Below, piece by piece: positions 1-10,712 of a stretch of 64,000 nucleotides of DNA. The stretch covers positions 119,035,751 through 119,099,750 of the forward strand of contig CAXKWD010000001.1 in the NCBI GenBank assembly GCA_964059195.1. The letters are read 5' to 3'. The stretch comes from Ectobius pallidus. Taxonomy: Eukaryota; Arthropoda; Insecta; Blattodea; Ectobiidae. Positions within the stretch are counted from its first letter, which is position 1. Each line of letters starts with the position of its first letter. A model generated the notes under the pieces. The model ran no database searches. It saw only the letters and a list, made by a program, of their open reading frames with translations, and was not told the origin of the DNA. Made by a program: the position numbers and the translations under genes.

Positions 1-205
1 CAAGGTATAACTTGGACGTGAAAGGGGAAAAAGGAATTTTGTCCAGAAGCTCTAATTTAGGCTTGGAGTTCTTTCGCATGTCGTAAATCTACGACACGGG
101 CCCCCCAGCTTAAAGTCTCTTCCGGAGGACTCCATGCCTAGGAAATCTAATGTCCTGAAAATCCATCAACCGCGGCCGCTACCTCGAACAGCACCGTGGC
201 CTGTT
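1..205 (-). mobile_element. SINE family A copy, cut by the window edge
   Basis: Bases 1-205 match the better preserved copy at 52693-53013. They share the runs ttttgtccaga, tctaatttaggcttgg, cggaggactcc and tcctgaaaa.ccatc in the same order. The other copy ends in a tRNA-like promoter on the minus strand, so this copy is placed on that strand too. Its head is partly replaced after about position 175, and its far end lies outside the window. No coding potential is expected. Confidence 0.6.
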
Positions 206-2613
206 TACCTTATAATAAACGGTTTTTAAGTGGAGTTGAGACAGTGTAAATAGCAGTCTTTTTAGAATTCCGGAAAAACATTTCATCGTCTATAGTAAGA
301 TTTAACTGATACTTCAAAATTATGTAAATTACAAAACTAAAGCTTCCTATCTTTATTTCAGAAATGATTTGAAAGGTGTTCGAATTGGATGCAATTTTAT
401 GTATACAATATGAGCATATTTGTGAGAAACATATGTATCTAAGATTAAAAAACTACTGTGTAGCTAGTAGAATGTTAAAAACAAATACAGCAATGTCATC
501 CCTTTTTCGTTTAAGTCTAGATCCAGTTTCCCCTTAATATATTTAAATTCTGAGACTTTCGTATTATACACGACGTCTTCAGCTACGATATTCTTCACGT
601 GGCATTCCCAAGAATTTAACAAGTTTTAGGTAGCAAATAAATTCTTTCCTAAAAGCATAAAACTCCCTGCATTGGTTTACGTAAGAAGATTAATACACCG
701 TATTATCAATTCAAGAAAACTTAGTATTTTCAACGACAGTTAATTCGTCTCTTATCATACAGTACTTAATGCTCTTACGCTATGTTTGTATAAAAACTGG
801 CCCAAATTTCCTTCTTTCTCTTTTGTTGTAAGTTTCACCACAATCTGCTATATACCTGTTCTTTTCAGTGAAGCACTCTATATTGTAAACTCTTCACAAA
901 AGAATACCTCCAGCGGCTAAAGTTCACTTCCAGAACACATCTACATGAAAAAGTTTCAGTGGTTAGACTTAGGTCTGTAGGCATTCTCTAACCAGCTTTT
1001 AAAATTATGTATATTCTTGAAAATTCGTGTTCAATGCCGAAAACATTCAGTCCCTTTCTTTCCAATGTTCTTGTGTTCTTCTATTTATCTACTTCCATCC
1101 CCATCCACTTTTTCCTGTTCATATTGTATGCTCCTCGCCTACTATTGTACTTATTTTCTCTCGCAAACTCGTTTTAAATAAATTCCCTTCTATCTTTATA
1201 TCTTCTTCCAAAATACCATGACCATGCTTCTGTTAAAGCCGCTACCCCTTCTCACGATGTTTCTTTTCGTAGGCTACACTTCTTTCAGTAAATATTTTTT
1301 CTGGTTTTCAATATAACCCTTATTTCCATACTCCATCAACTTAGCTATAAGGCGGATGATTTTATATTTCATTCTGTAAGTTACTTGGAGAGCAAATCTT
1401 TAAGTAAAGGGGAGTAAAAAAAAACCTATAAAGCATATCAGACTTATGAATCATCTTTCTCCGTCTTTTGACTAAATTGGCAGATGTCATGATTTTGGGG
1501 CATGTGGTTATGATCGTTATTAATTATTTGCTTCTGCTTCATCACGTTGTTTCTCAGTTGTCCTCATGAGACTGAATACATTTCGTTCCTGATATTCTTA
1601 ACCGACTTGTCAGAACAATCTGAGGCGGCACCAAGGACTGAACCAGGGCCTCCAGATACGTGTTTAGCAACGCTAAGCATTGGAATAAGGAAATGGTTAT
1701 TACATACAGCAGTTTGAAATGCGATACAAACTCACTATTTGCAGTTCCATGAAGGCCAATGCATATGTTGTGATTAAAATGATGCACTTCCCACTACATT
1801 TGTTTATATTATGTAAGTTAAATGTTTATGTATTTGTGAATAGCACTTGGATACTGAACATTGATTCCCAGAGTCCGTTGTTTATATTTGTAATAGACAG
1901 CAATATCAAACTCCATTCCAAAATCAGAATAAAATCAATAGCATTGCATTACCTTAGTGTCTTGTTATTTGATGTTCTCCTTCATAAGTTTTCAAAATGA
2001 TGCCTTATATGCTTGAGTCTTAGTCAGAAATTGTTTCTTTAGCTTTCTATATACATAATTCTTACGAATTTTACGAGATTAAAAAGCAAACTAACATACT
2101 CTTTGCAAGGTTACTTGAACTCAACGCATGGTTTAAACCCTCTACACAGTTATAGTACTAGGGAATGTAAGAAGATCCTATTTATTAAAAAAGTAATAAA
2201 TTGAATCTCAAATTAAAATGAACAAAAGAACTATCAGAAAACGAAAAATATCACTATTCACTATTCCACATACGAGATACGAAAGTATTAATACATTAAT
2301 ATAGCTATATTGACGATTGTTCCCTCTAGCATCCAGTTTCGTACAGTGAAAATAAAATGTAATTAAATCAAAATGTACAAGGTAGCAGTTGAATAGAATA
2401 GGCTTGTTAATTTAATGTTTCCATTTGGTCATTCATTAATTTTTCCTTGTACCATAAGTAACTTATAAGATATAATAACTTACGCCTATAAGATATAATA
2501 AGTTTTCCCCTTTGTAGTCCTCCTAAAATTGACTAAGCATAGCAAATAAAATACAAAGTTGTTAAGTTCATACCGGTCTTATTGAGCACCTCGTATAATT
2601 ATTAAAAACCTGC
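206..2613. other. AT-rich non-coding stretch
   Basis: I see no gene here. The open frames are short (at most 93 codons), low in complexity, and match no family I know. There are no recognisable repeat ends. It is probably intronic or intergenic DNA upstream of the kirre/rst exon. Confidence 0.5.
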
Positions 2614-2806
2614 TTTACGTCTTGCCTTACCTCCTATGAATTTTAAACCTCCAGTATATGAGAAATATTGTTCCTCATTAAAAGGGGACTACGAAAATCT
2701 TTTTTTTCTTCCACTTTGTTGTATATTCTAAAAAAAAAAGTCATGGGTACAATATTTGCCATATAGTACAGGTTTAGAATTCATAGGAGGTAAGGCAAGA
2801 CGTAGA
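2614..2806. repeat. Foldback repeat with 37-bp arms
   Basis: Positions 2614-2650 and 2770-2806 are inverted copies of each other with about one mismatch in 37 (core cttgccttacctcctatgaa). They enclose a 119-bp AT-rich loop. Weaker complementarity continues a few bases outside. The arrangement is that of a small foldback element or MITE. No clear target duplication was found and no coding content is present. Confidence 0.75.
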
Positions 2807-3222
2807 ATAAATCTGGATTAGTACACTGATTTTATTTTCAGGACCAGCCGTTCGTTACATCATTAAGAAAACAAAAATTAGGAGCTGATGAGAAAGTGAG
2901 ATAAGTTCAATATCCTTACAGAAGGAGACTTGTATTTGCACTGCAATGAACACTTATAAACTCCGTACCAAATTTATCGTATTATTTGCAGTAGTGTTTA
3001 AATGTTTTAAAAATAATCTATTATATTATTTCTACTGCATCATTTGAAGTTTTAATTGAAAAATATCATCTACGTAAAACTTATACTTAATCATTTTTCG
3101 TAAAGTAAAATGAATGAAAAATTCCTCTGATAGAAATTTTTAATAAAACATCTTTAGATATACCTTGCAAAATGTAATGTATTTATTTATTTATTTGAAG
3201 ACTTATTTCAGCTGGTTGACTA

Positions 3223-3234
3223 CAGAGAGAGCGC

Positions 3235-3280
<46 letters not shown>

Positions 3281-3338
3281 AAGAGAAAGAGAGAAAAAGA
3301 AAGAGAGAAAAAGAGAGAGAGAAAAAGATAAAGAGAGA
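3223..3338. repeat. (GA)n microsatellite
   Basis: This is a long run of GA dinucleotides, pure at first and then interspersed with AAAGA and GAAAAA variants. The Arg/Glu-rich and Ser/Leu-rich frames across it are artefacts of the repeat. Confidence 0.95.
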
Positions 3339-4439
3339 ATTGTATAATAATATTAATGTTGATAGTATACCTGAATATTACTAATAGGCCTATATCCAAT
3401 AAAACGATACCTCGATTGTAGCCATATGTCAATTTTCACGATTTTTTAAAAATGGCTGTCGATTAGCTGTTCGGCATCATATTACGATGCAGTTTTTACC
3501 AAATAAATCTACATTGTTAAAATAATTTTCGCAATGAAGAACCAGCATTCCGATTGGTATCCATTTTTACTATTATTATTGGTCCTCCCCTTTACACCAT
3601 CTGTCATATAACAAATATTCCCAAAAATCGAGGTTTTATATAGTATAGTTCTAACAACTGATGAAGTTGTTCATATCGAAATACAAGACAAGTGAAATAG
3701 AGCCACGGGAGCTGAGAAGTGTCCTGGCGAGGTAATATTGATCTGGGAAAGGGGTTGAGAGTTCGTAATACCACCATATCACGAAGATGTTGACAGTGTG
3801 ACAGTTGGACCGTCCTGCATTCTTACTCGAATTGAATTCTGATATCGTGATCAGAATGTTGGCCTGGATTTCATTAGTCTTTTTCAGGTCACGATTGGGG
3901 TGTTTCAACCTCTCCGGTAATTGGACAGCTCCGTTGAAAAGAGACGAGGGCAGCACAAGCAACGACGGAAGATTATGTTGTTATATTACATTAGCCAATT
4001 TACTCGCCTTGGTTCCTCAACTTTTCTTGGCAATATTTGTTGTTGGTGTAGGAGAAGTTGAGCTGATAAGTATTCCACCCCTTACTTGTAATTAAAATTT
4101 CATTAAACTTTATCTCACAAATTTGTATGCTAAATACGTTTTTTTTTAGACAATATCTTAATTCAGATACTGATAAACTAAGTTACAGCAACTCTGTGAA
4201 CCCCACAGTCATGTCTCCCATAAAAGGGTTTTTTGGTAATTTATAATCCGGAACAAAGTTTAAAACATTAAAGTAGCACAGAAGCTTTAGAAGTGTTTTG
4301 TCCTTACAGCACTAAATTAACATTGAGGTGTTCCTTTGTGCACCCGCCTTCGTTATTACTTACTTCAATGTACCTAAGTTATTTATGTTACGTAACTTAT
4401 AATCAAATAAGTCAGTAATATCAACTGTTATTCCTATTA
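3339..4439. other. Non-coding stretch, no feature recognised
   Basis: Overlapping open frames of about 100 codons occur near 3651-4095 on both strands. Neither resembles a known family and no splice or promoter context supports them. One TAGGCCTA octamer lies at 3385-3392. Confidence 0.4.
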
Positions 4440-5147
4440 ATAATTACCAGGGCCCGGATTCTAATGACATGTCATCTTTTTATTGATGCTGCATAGACAT
4501 TGCCAACTTGTGGATAAATCCTAATCACGTTCCCTAGATTATAGAAATGCATTTTGTCATTTTATGCAATTTTATATTTTTAGGGCATTTATTTCAATTT
4601 TAAGTCATTATTTTGTCATTTTTGTGTCATTTGCTTCCTTATTTAATCAATTTCATGTATTTACATTGAGTGTATTAACTTTTTTCGTCGCTAGTGGTGC
4701 TGTCTTTGAAGTGTTGTTTGTTTAATGTAAGAAGGAAAAATCCGGCGTTAAAGTGTTGACATGTCACAGTCGGAAATGAGAATCAAAGAAACGCCAAATT
4801 TGGTAATATATTACTATTGTTATTAGATTGACTTGGCGGTTGCGTGCACATTGGCACAGGTGCACATCGGCACAGTCGAATTTTCGTGCACATTGGCATA
4901 GTATTTTTATCTTGCAATATCATCGTGCTCATCGCCACACACCCTTCGTAGGGGTGGACATAGAGACAAAGTTGGAATTACATTATCGTATTGAATTCAA
5001 TGGAGTTCACAGTAACTGCTAGATAGACAGAAAGACAAACACTTCTTTTTATTATTATAGATACATACTGTGTACATTAATATTAATTTTATTGTTTAGA
5101 AATCATTCATAAAGTATCTGCCTGCGATTGAATGAGACTTTGAATTA

Positions 5148-5241
5148 ACCTAACCTAATCTGATCTCATCTGATCTCATCTGATCTAACCTAACCTAACC
5201 TAACCTAACCTAACCTAACTTAACCTAACCTGACTTAACCT
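5148..5241. repeat. Interstitial insect telomere-type repeat (CCTAA)n
   Basis: About eight perfect CCTAA units in a row are flanked by degenerate versions (ctgatctcat, cctgacttaa). CCTAA is the complement of TTAGG, the ancestral insect telomere unit. It lies between the two arms of the nested transposon, so it was probably carried there as cargo rather than marking an old chromosome end. Confidence 0.85.
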
Positions 5242-5266
5242 ATCTACGGTAAAAACGGCCGGTTTC

Positions 5267-5324
5267 CTTAGCCGCGGTAGCTAAGGGGTGCTGCCTTGGA
5301 GCCGTGGTGAAGGAGGCTGTAGGT
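5267..5324 (+). mobile_element. Truncated SINE D head
   Basis: The run ccttagccgcggtagctaag, followed by gttgcctt-like and gagccgtggtgaa sequence, matches the SINE at 41008-41160. Similarity stops where the box B would begin (ggtttgtg instead of gggttcaag). At that point the right arm of the nested element starts. Confidence 0.7.
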
Positions 5325-5677
5325 TTGTGTCTCTATGTCCACCCCTAGCCCCAACGGGTTGTGTGGCGATGAGCACGATAATATTACAAGATAAAAATAC
5401 TATGCCAATGTGCACGAAAATGCGACTGTGCCGATGTGCCCCTGTGCCAATGTGCACGACACCGACTTGGCACCAGAGTCTGCCACCTGCTTGGATTTGA
5501 GAGTGCAAACTACTGTTTACCCTCAATAAACAACAAAATCCGGCAGACCACAAAAGGATGTGCCGAATTTTGACTCGCCAGTCCCTTATTAAGTCATTTT
5601 CTTTAAAATCTAGGGTCATTTTATAGGTCATTTTTTAAACAATTTTAGGTCATCAGAATCCGGGCCCTGATAATTAC

Positions 5678-6112
5678 ATTGTCAAAAATCTTACTTTTCT
5701 CGAGAAATTAGAACAGAATAGGCTATACAATTTGTAAAATAGCATCACAATGAACTCGGAATTTATAGAGACCGGATGTGGATAGTACTTCTTTCAAACT
5801 CAGAAAAGAATTTGTTTTATCGCCCTACAAGAAAACTTTTTTCATGGTGCGTTTATTGAAGCATGATTGTGTTATGATTGATAGCTGCTCACGTAGGTGG
5901 CAGGCAGCAGCACAATTCTTTCTTTTCAACACGCAGACATACATAATACGTCATTCCATTTCTTTCAGCGCACGTCCACTGATTACGGGTTTCCTTCGAG
6001 TGCTGAGTTAGTCCTGTACCAAGAAAATACATAATAATTCTTAACCCTGACATTCTATTACGGAATTTTCCCTTTTACTGTTTGAGTGCAGAAAGAAATC
6101 AACATTATATCC
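5678..6112. other. Non-coding stretch, no feature recognised
   Basis: An open frame of 77 codons at 5778-6011 matches nothing I know. I see no repeat ends or regulatory pattern. Confidence 0.4.
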
Positions 6113-6120
6113 GTAAAAAC

Positions 6121-6568
6121 TAGGGATGGGTCGCTACCAGATTTTATCGATACTCGATACCGATACATGATTTTTCCTCGATACTCGATACCGTCAACAT
6201 TTCCAGATTCAATAAATAGATACATTAAAAATTAAAAGTTGAGAGACTGTGTAATACCAACTAAATTAATTAAGTGTGCATATTTAATGAGACAAAATTT
6301 AATATCATCAGTAGCCTATAATTATTTTTAAACTTTACGTTAAAACTAAAATTAGTTTTTTAAACAGTCCACTTACAAGTTTTTGTTCAAAAATTACTAT
6401 ATTTAGTAGACTACTAAAAGCAGAAAGAGATACCGCATTTCCTTAAATTGCAAAATTACCAAAGTATCGAAAAAGTATCGAGCGAATTTTTTGAAGTATT
6501 GCTCCATGCCAATACCATGCAAGTATCGAGAGTATCGAGGTATCGAAAGTATCGAGGACCCATCCCTA
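6121..6568. mobile_element. hAT-type MITE, family H2
   Basis: The ends tagggatgggtc and gacccatcccta are perfect inverted repeats. They are flanked by the perfect 8-bp duplication GTAAAAAC (6113-6120 and 6569-6576). The 448-bp body is AT-rich. Both subterminal regions are packed with TATCGA-containing repeats (atcgatactcgatacc on the left, agtatcgag on the right), which resemble clustered transposase binding sites. There is no coding sequence. Confidence 0.92.
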
Positions 6569-6997
6569 GTAAAAACACGTTTTCATAATTTCACAGTCAT
6601 TGCTGTCCTTGTTATTAGGCCTACTAGGTTTGTTTACATGGTGCTACATCTTACATAGTTGCAGGGCCTACATTCGAATGCTGTGTTATATATATCCATC
6701 TTTCGATTATTTATATCTAAATACACGCATATGTTCGTGAAAGTTTAGTCTTAAGTACATATTGTTCTTGCAAACAATGATTATCACACAATATATATAG
6801 TAGCAATGTTATTTTAAATTATGATATAAGATTTTTATCGTAATCATTCCTAAAGAGGTACAGGTTACCGTGAACCGCGAAACAACTATAATGACAGTAC
6901 CCATTCTCAACGACTAAACCTATGGATGGCTGTACAGACGTATATTTGAAAAAGTAGACCTAGAACTCAAAATGGTGTTAAACATGACATGACTTAA

Positions 6998-7493
6998 TAT
7001 ATTTTTTGCACGACGTAACTAATTAGTGGTACTTACGAATATTATTGCCGTGGATCGTAAGTTGACATTCCCACACGCTTCGAAAACAAAAGAAATCTCA
7101 GTGCTATAAAAATGACAAAAAACACACGTGCCGTAAGTAAATCCATCATAATACAAGCCTTTATCGAAGACCGGAACTAAGCCCCCCCCCCCAGTTTGTG
7201 GCGACTTTAACAGGACAAATATTCGGTTCCCATAACAACCAACACATGCGAATCACTTTCTGAAATATAACATCCATCTTCAATAGTGTATATACATAAT
7301 ATTTTCAGCTAATATCTGAATTAATATAAATAAATTGATATAAATAATCATCGTGCAAAAAATAGCATGCAATACTCGTTCCGTAAGCGCATAACGTATC
7401 TCGGAAATTGAAAAACTCGGTGCAAGCGCCTAGTTTTTTCAAACTCTTTCCTCGATCCGTAAGCAGCGCTTACGGAACTAGTATCGCAATGTA
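6998..7493 (+). repeat. Dispersed repeat P, copy 1, ending in a hairpin
   Basis: It shares long stretches with 32016-32465 in the same orientation and with 8289-8535 inverted, including tgcacgac.taactaattag, gatcgtaagttgacattccc and cacatgcgaatcactttctg. Its last 130 bp form an inverted repeat: arms at 7366-7390 and 7466-7491 share gttccgtaagcgc. The three copies yield similar short peptides (CDTSS.S.AY), but these appear to be repeat artefacts. The class is unknown. Confidence 0.75.
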
Positions 7494-8073
7494 CTATACA
7501 CTCATTTGTTTTTAACTGTTCGGTGAAAAATGTATGCTGCATCAGAATATGTATGAAGTCACTCACAAAACTGTAGTAACTTATATTAGAAGCTGTAAAT
7601 TTCAAAATAAAATATTATCAAAATACTTTTTTTATAATTAATTCTACAGAACGGTAGAATTATATGAGCAGGATTATGGAGAATATATCTCCTGTTTGGT
7701 TTAAAGGAGACCTACTAAAATCGAACAAACCATTCTTAACACAGGAATGAAATGGGGTAGTGTAAAACACACGCAAATGGCTGTGTTATAAAGACCGCCC
7801 TAAGTTCGATCCATGCAAGTGAGGGTAATGAATATGTATTAACGGATTATGTCCACTTTCTAAGAGTATACGTTCTTAACAGCACCATAATTCCACCACA
7901 GATTTCCACCACTGATTTTCTTTTAAGGTCACTTAACTACACTTCTAACAGGCTAAGCAAAAGGCTATACTATCACAGGTTACTTTCATGTTATTTTTAG
8001 ACGATACAATATTGCTGGAAGCTTTAATTAAAATCTCCAGTATAGACTAGTTTATTAACATTCTCAGTATACA
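7494..8073. other. Non-coding stretch, no feature recognised
   Basis: AT-rich DNA between repeat P and the following TA-type element. I see no coding or repeat signal. Confidence 0.4.
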
Positions 8074-8890
8074 GAGTGTCCCAGAATCCAACCGAGGAAA
8101 TTGGAGGGATTCAAGAGTGGACTAAGGCAAAAATATTTTGAGATAAGCAACTATGTTCCACACGGCGTAATTACTCAGCTATGATGATTTTTTGGCTTAC
8201 GATATTTTACTGACATATAGTTATTAAGGAATATTTAGTATGATTTCTTTTTACATGCTTCACTCCATTGAAATTTTCTGGCGTGAAATAGTATATTGCG
8301 ATACTAGTTCCGTAAGCGGTGCATATAGATCCGAGATCCGTTATGGGCTTACGGAACGAGTATTGCATGTTATTTTTTGTACGATGATTATTTATATCAA
8401 TTTAATTATATTAATTGAGGTATTAGCTGAAAATATTATGTATATACATTATTGAAGATAGATGTTATATTTTAGAAAGTGATTCGCATGTGTTGGTTCT
8501 TATGGGGAAGGACTATTTGTAAGTAAGTATTGTTGACAGAGTCGCCATATTATCTTGTCCCAGGCAGCTGTATAATAAGCAGTAGTTTCAAAATCACGGG
8601 CTTTCTGCTGGAGAATGCACATTATTGATGGCAGTTGAAATGTTTATGCTATTGCACGGCCGACTGTGATTTTACGGAAGAGAAGGCATTGTAATAATAA
8701 GAGAAAATTAATATTGTCATTTGTTTTCACAACATTAGAAGGACGTTTTAGTCAGTAGTGTGCTAAACCTTTACACATTGTATGTAGCTGAATTGTTCTT
8801 TGAACTCGTAGACCGTAAGTGCCTCAAATCAAATTGTTCAAGACCAATCAACAATCCCTCCAATTTGCTTGGTTGAAAACTGGGACACTG
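8074..8890. mobile_element. Tc1/mariner-like TIR element with nested repeat
   Basis: The left end gagtgtcccag and the right end ctgggacactg belong to an imperfect inverted repeat of about 38 bp. The arms also share aaattggagggatt. The right side is followed by TA, and the left flank reads CA, a likely decayed TA. Ends of the AGTGTCCCAG type with a TA target suggest the Tc1/mariner superfamily. Repeat P copy 2 lies inside. No transposase is recognisable. Confidence 0.75.
8289..8535 (-). repeat. Dispersed repeat P, copy 2 (inverted, partial)
   Basis: This is the reverse complement of the hairpin end and adjacent part of copy 1. Shared runs include gcgatactagttccgtaagc and the complement of aatcactttctgaa. 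It sits within the TA-flanked element 8074-8890, so it either inserted there or was captured. Confidence 0.75.
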
Positions 8891-8892
8891 TA

Positions 8893-9987
8893 GTTTTTAC
8901 TGCTAATTTTTTAATCAAGACGTAGTAGTTTACTTTATGAAACAACATTTAAGGCAAACAACCTCTAAGACATAACAGACATTTATATGTCAAAAGTACT
9001 ACTCCCTGTTGAAGTAAGGAGTTTTATTTTCACTGACCGTTTATTCTACCTTAAGATGAAAGTGCAAATTCGGATGATTGTTTGACAAGAATACTGTTTA
9101 TGTTCATTTCAACAGGCTCAGAAGAATAAATTTCAGAACTGAATTTATACATTTGTAGCAAAGCAGTCATTAAATAAAAACAACCAAGTTTAAAATCGAT
9201 TAGGAAAATTTCTATGGAACAGCTGGTTTCCATGAATGATCAACATAACTTTTGAAAAAAAAATCCTCACATTTTATACAAAATATTATTCTATTATTAA
9301 TCTTACATCTCTGCTTATATACATTCTTTTTTGAGGCGATGCCTTTATGCCTTAGTAGGCTATGTCAGCAGCAGTGAAAATGTTAAACCTCTTATTTAAT
9401 GTAGGAGCAAGAAGTAACAGTAAAATTATTTAGTACCAGTAAACAGAATATAAACATTATGGACAAAGATCTGAATTTTCTCTTGTTGAAAGAGTAGCGG
9501 CTGTTTAGAATACCTATTTGGAAAACGCTTTACTCAGATTGTGTCGTTATTTCTGTCTTAGTTGTCGGACATGCGGAAGGAAAACTGTAAACTACTATGG
9601 GAATGACACGTCATTGGCTAGTTAGCGTGGACTTTTTTCTTCTTTTTAGAGAACTACAACACGAAACAAGCTTGTCGAATTAAAGAACTTCGTCTGCATC
9701 ATTTACGTATACATTGGATACGAAACGAAAGAATGAATGGCAGGAAGTGTTTTAGGTAAAAGTAGGCATTCATTGAAAGTCGAAAGATTCGTAAACATGG
9801 TACGCCTTTTACTTTCAGAGTTTAATGATCTTAGGCCGATGACCAATTGGCATGATAAGAACGATATTTACTATATTTTTGTATAGTGAATCGTTACCAT
9901 AAGCTGTATATTATCGGTCTGTAGATGTTGGAGTATGAGGAATCAGAAGTATACTATTTGTATTTGTATAGGTTTACAATTAAAATA
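8893..9987. other. Non-coding stretch, no feature recognised
   Basis: I see only short, low-complexity frames and no repeat ends. Confidence 0.4.
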
Positions 9988-10039
9988 TGAGGGTCACTCC
10001 AAAAGTTTTGCACAACGTTTTTTTTTATTTATTTTTCAC

Positions 10040-10470
10040 ATTACACCTATACAATTTATGGAGGTCATAAATACATCCTCTCTTTGTCAAATAATTCCTG
10101 TCCCTTTCAACTGCCTTTCGTCACCTTTGAACGAGGGTTTCAGTATTGTCCATCCAAGTTTTCTCATCTCGTCTGTGATTTTGTGACCGACATGTGGCCT
10201 TGCTTTATCGTGGAGTACCAGAACATCCTGCTTCTCTCGATGTGGTTGGAGAAGACTCAGTCCAACTTGAAGTTTCTTGAGAGTTGCCACATACGCGCCA
10301 GAAATAATGGTGGTTCCGTGTGGCACGATGTCTACAAACAGGAGTCCTTCCGAATCGAAAAACACAATATCCATAACTTTCTCTACCGAAAGCGCAGTTT
10401 TGAATTTACTTTTCTTTGGTGAATTTGCATGATGTCACTCCATAGTCTGTTTGAATTTTGAAGATGACGA
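10040..10470 (-). pseudogene. mariner transposase fragment (catalytic core), broken
   Basis: Mariner transposases cut and paste the element using a DD34D triad. Reading the minus strand downward from about 10470 gives a region resembling the mariner MEW(R/H)H.NSP motif, here with the Trp codon changed to stop. It then gives FKTALSVEKVMDIVFFDSEG and the second-Asp motif HDKARPH. After GWTIL the frame jumps to sequence close to the C-terminus, so the block carrying the third Asp is deleted. Frame damage also lies upstream, near the HHF-like segment. The longest open part is 10087-10374. It is non-functional. Confidence 0.88.
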
Positions 10471-10477
10471 TCCCTCG

Positions 10478-10668
10478 TGCACGGTGCTAAAGATTGGTTC
10501 AAACCTGTTGGTTCAGACTTTCACCATGCTAGTATACCTAGGTACAAGCCCTCCATCCAAGGTGGCGTAAGACAGTTGAAAGGGATGGGAATCGTGTGGA
10601 AAAGTGGCATTTTGTCCCTAAAGAATGCGTCTATGACCTCCATAAATTGTAAAGTGGAAGAATAAAAA
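10478..10668 (+). pseudogene. mariner transposase C-terminal fragment, inverted duplicate
   Basis: The + frame 10477-10665 contains KDWFKPVGSDFHHASIPRYK, which resembles the mariner C-terminal region (W..(T/P)...DFY..GI..L). It then gives VRQLKGMGI, matching DERQLKGTGI on the opposite strand at about 10087-10120. It is a truncated second copy of the same transposase end. It abuts the minus-strand copy through a 5'-to-5' junction near 10470-10480. Confidence 0.75.
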
Positions 10669-10712
10669 ATAAATTTTAAAAAATGCGCAAAACTTTTGGA
10701 GTGACTCTCGTG

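Larger units (their letters stand above)
4838..5463. mobile_element. Nested long-TIR element inside the hAT copy
   Basis: This 626-bp element interrupts the hAT host. It is bounded by the 8-bp duplication GACTTGGC at 4830-4837 and 5464-5471; copy 2 of the host (25834-26599) has that sequence once, uninterrupted. Its ends are inverted repeats of roughly 135-140 bp (4838-4971 and about 5322-5463). Each begins ggt.gcgtgcacattggcac or a near match and contains short internal repeats of gtgcacattggcac. The centre holds a (CCTAA)n block and a tRNA-like SINE head. The superfamily is uncertain: an 8-bp duplication fits hAT, P or Merlin, but the long arms are unusual. Confidence 0.85.
4448..5669 (+). 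mobile_element. hAT-type element, family H1 copy 1, with nested insertion
   Basis: The element starts cagggcccggattctaatga and ends with the inverse, tcagaatccgggccctg. It is flanked by a perfect 8-bp direct repeat, ATAATTAC, at 4440-4447 and 5670-5677. An 8-bp duplication of the form nTnnnnAn and ends beginning CAGGG are typical of hAT transposons. Subterminal arms are rich in the motif gtcatttt. Copies at 25834-26599 and 58003-58659 share both arms. Comparison with copy 2 shows that 4838-5463 is a later insertion, so the host element was about 590 bp. No transposase is present, so it is non-autonomous. Confidence 0.93.
9988..10710. mobile_element. mariner relic with two inverted 3' ends
   Basis: The ends gggtcactccaaaagttttg (left) and its near-perfect inverse (right) are mariner-type TIRs. 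A TA precedes the left end, and the right flank is TG, a decayed TA. The left part encodes transposase on the minus strand. The right part encodes the C-terminal end of the same transposase on the + strand. Both sides then run into matching non-coding sequence containing atgacctccataaattgta before the TIR. Both termini are therefore copies of the element's 3' end, and the 5' end with its N-terminal DNA-binding part is missing. Confidence 0.9.

Noticed and set aside
3165..3432. Arg/Glu-rich and Ser/Leu-rich frames
   Set aside because: Simple translation of the (GA)n microsatellite on the two strands.
3651..4095. Frames of 103 (minus) and 96 (+) codons
   Set aside because: Opposite-strand overlap with no domain match and no flanking gene signals.
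5281..5631. 116-codon minus frame
   Set aside because: It crosses the boundary between the nested element and its hAT host, so it cannot be an old gene.
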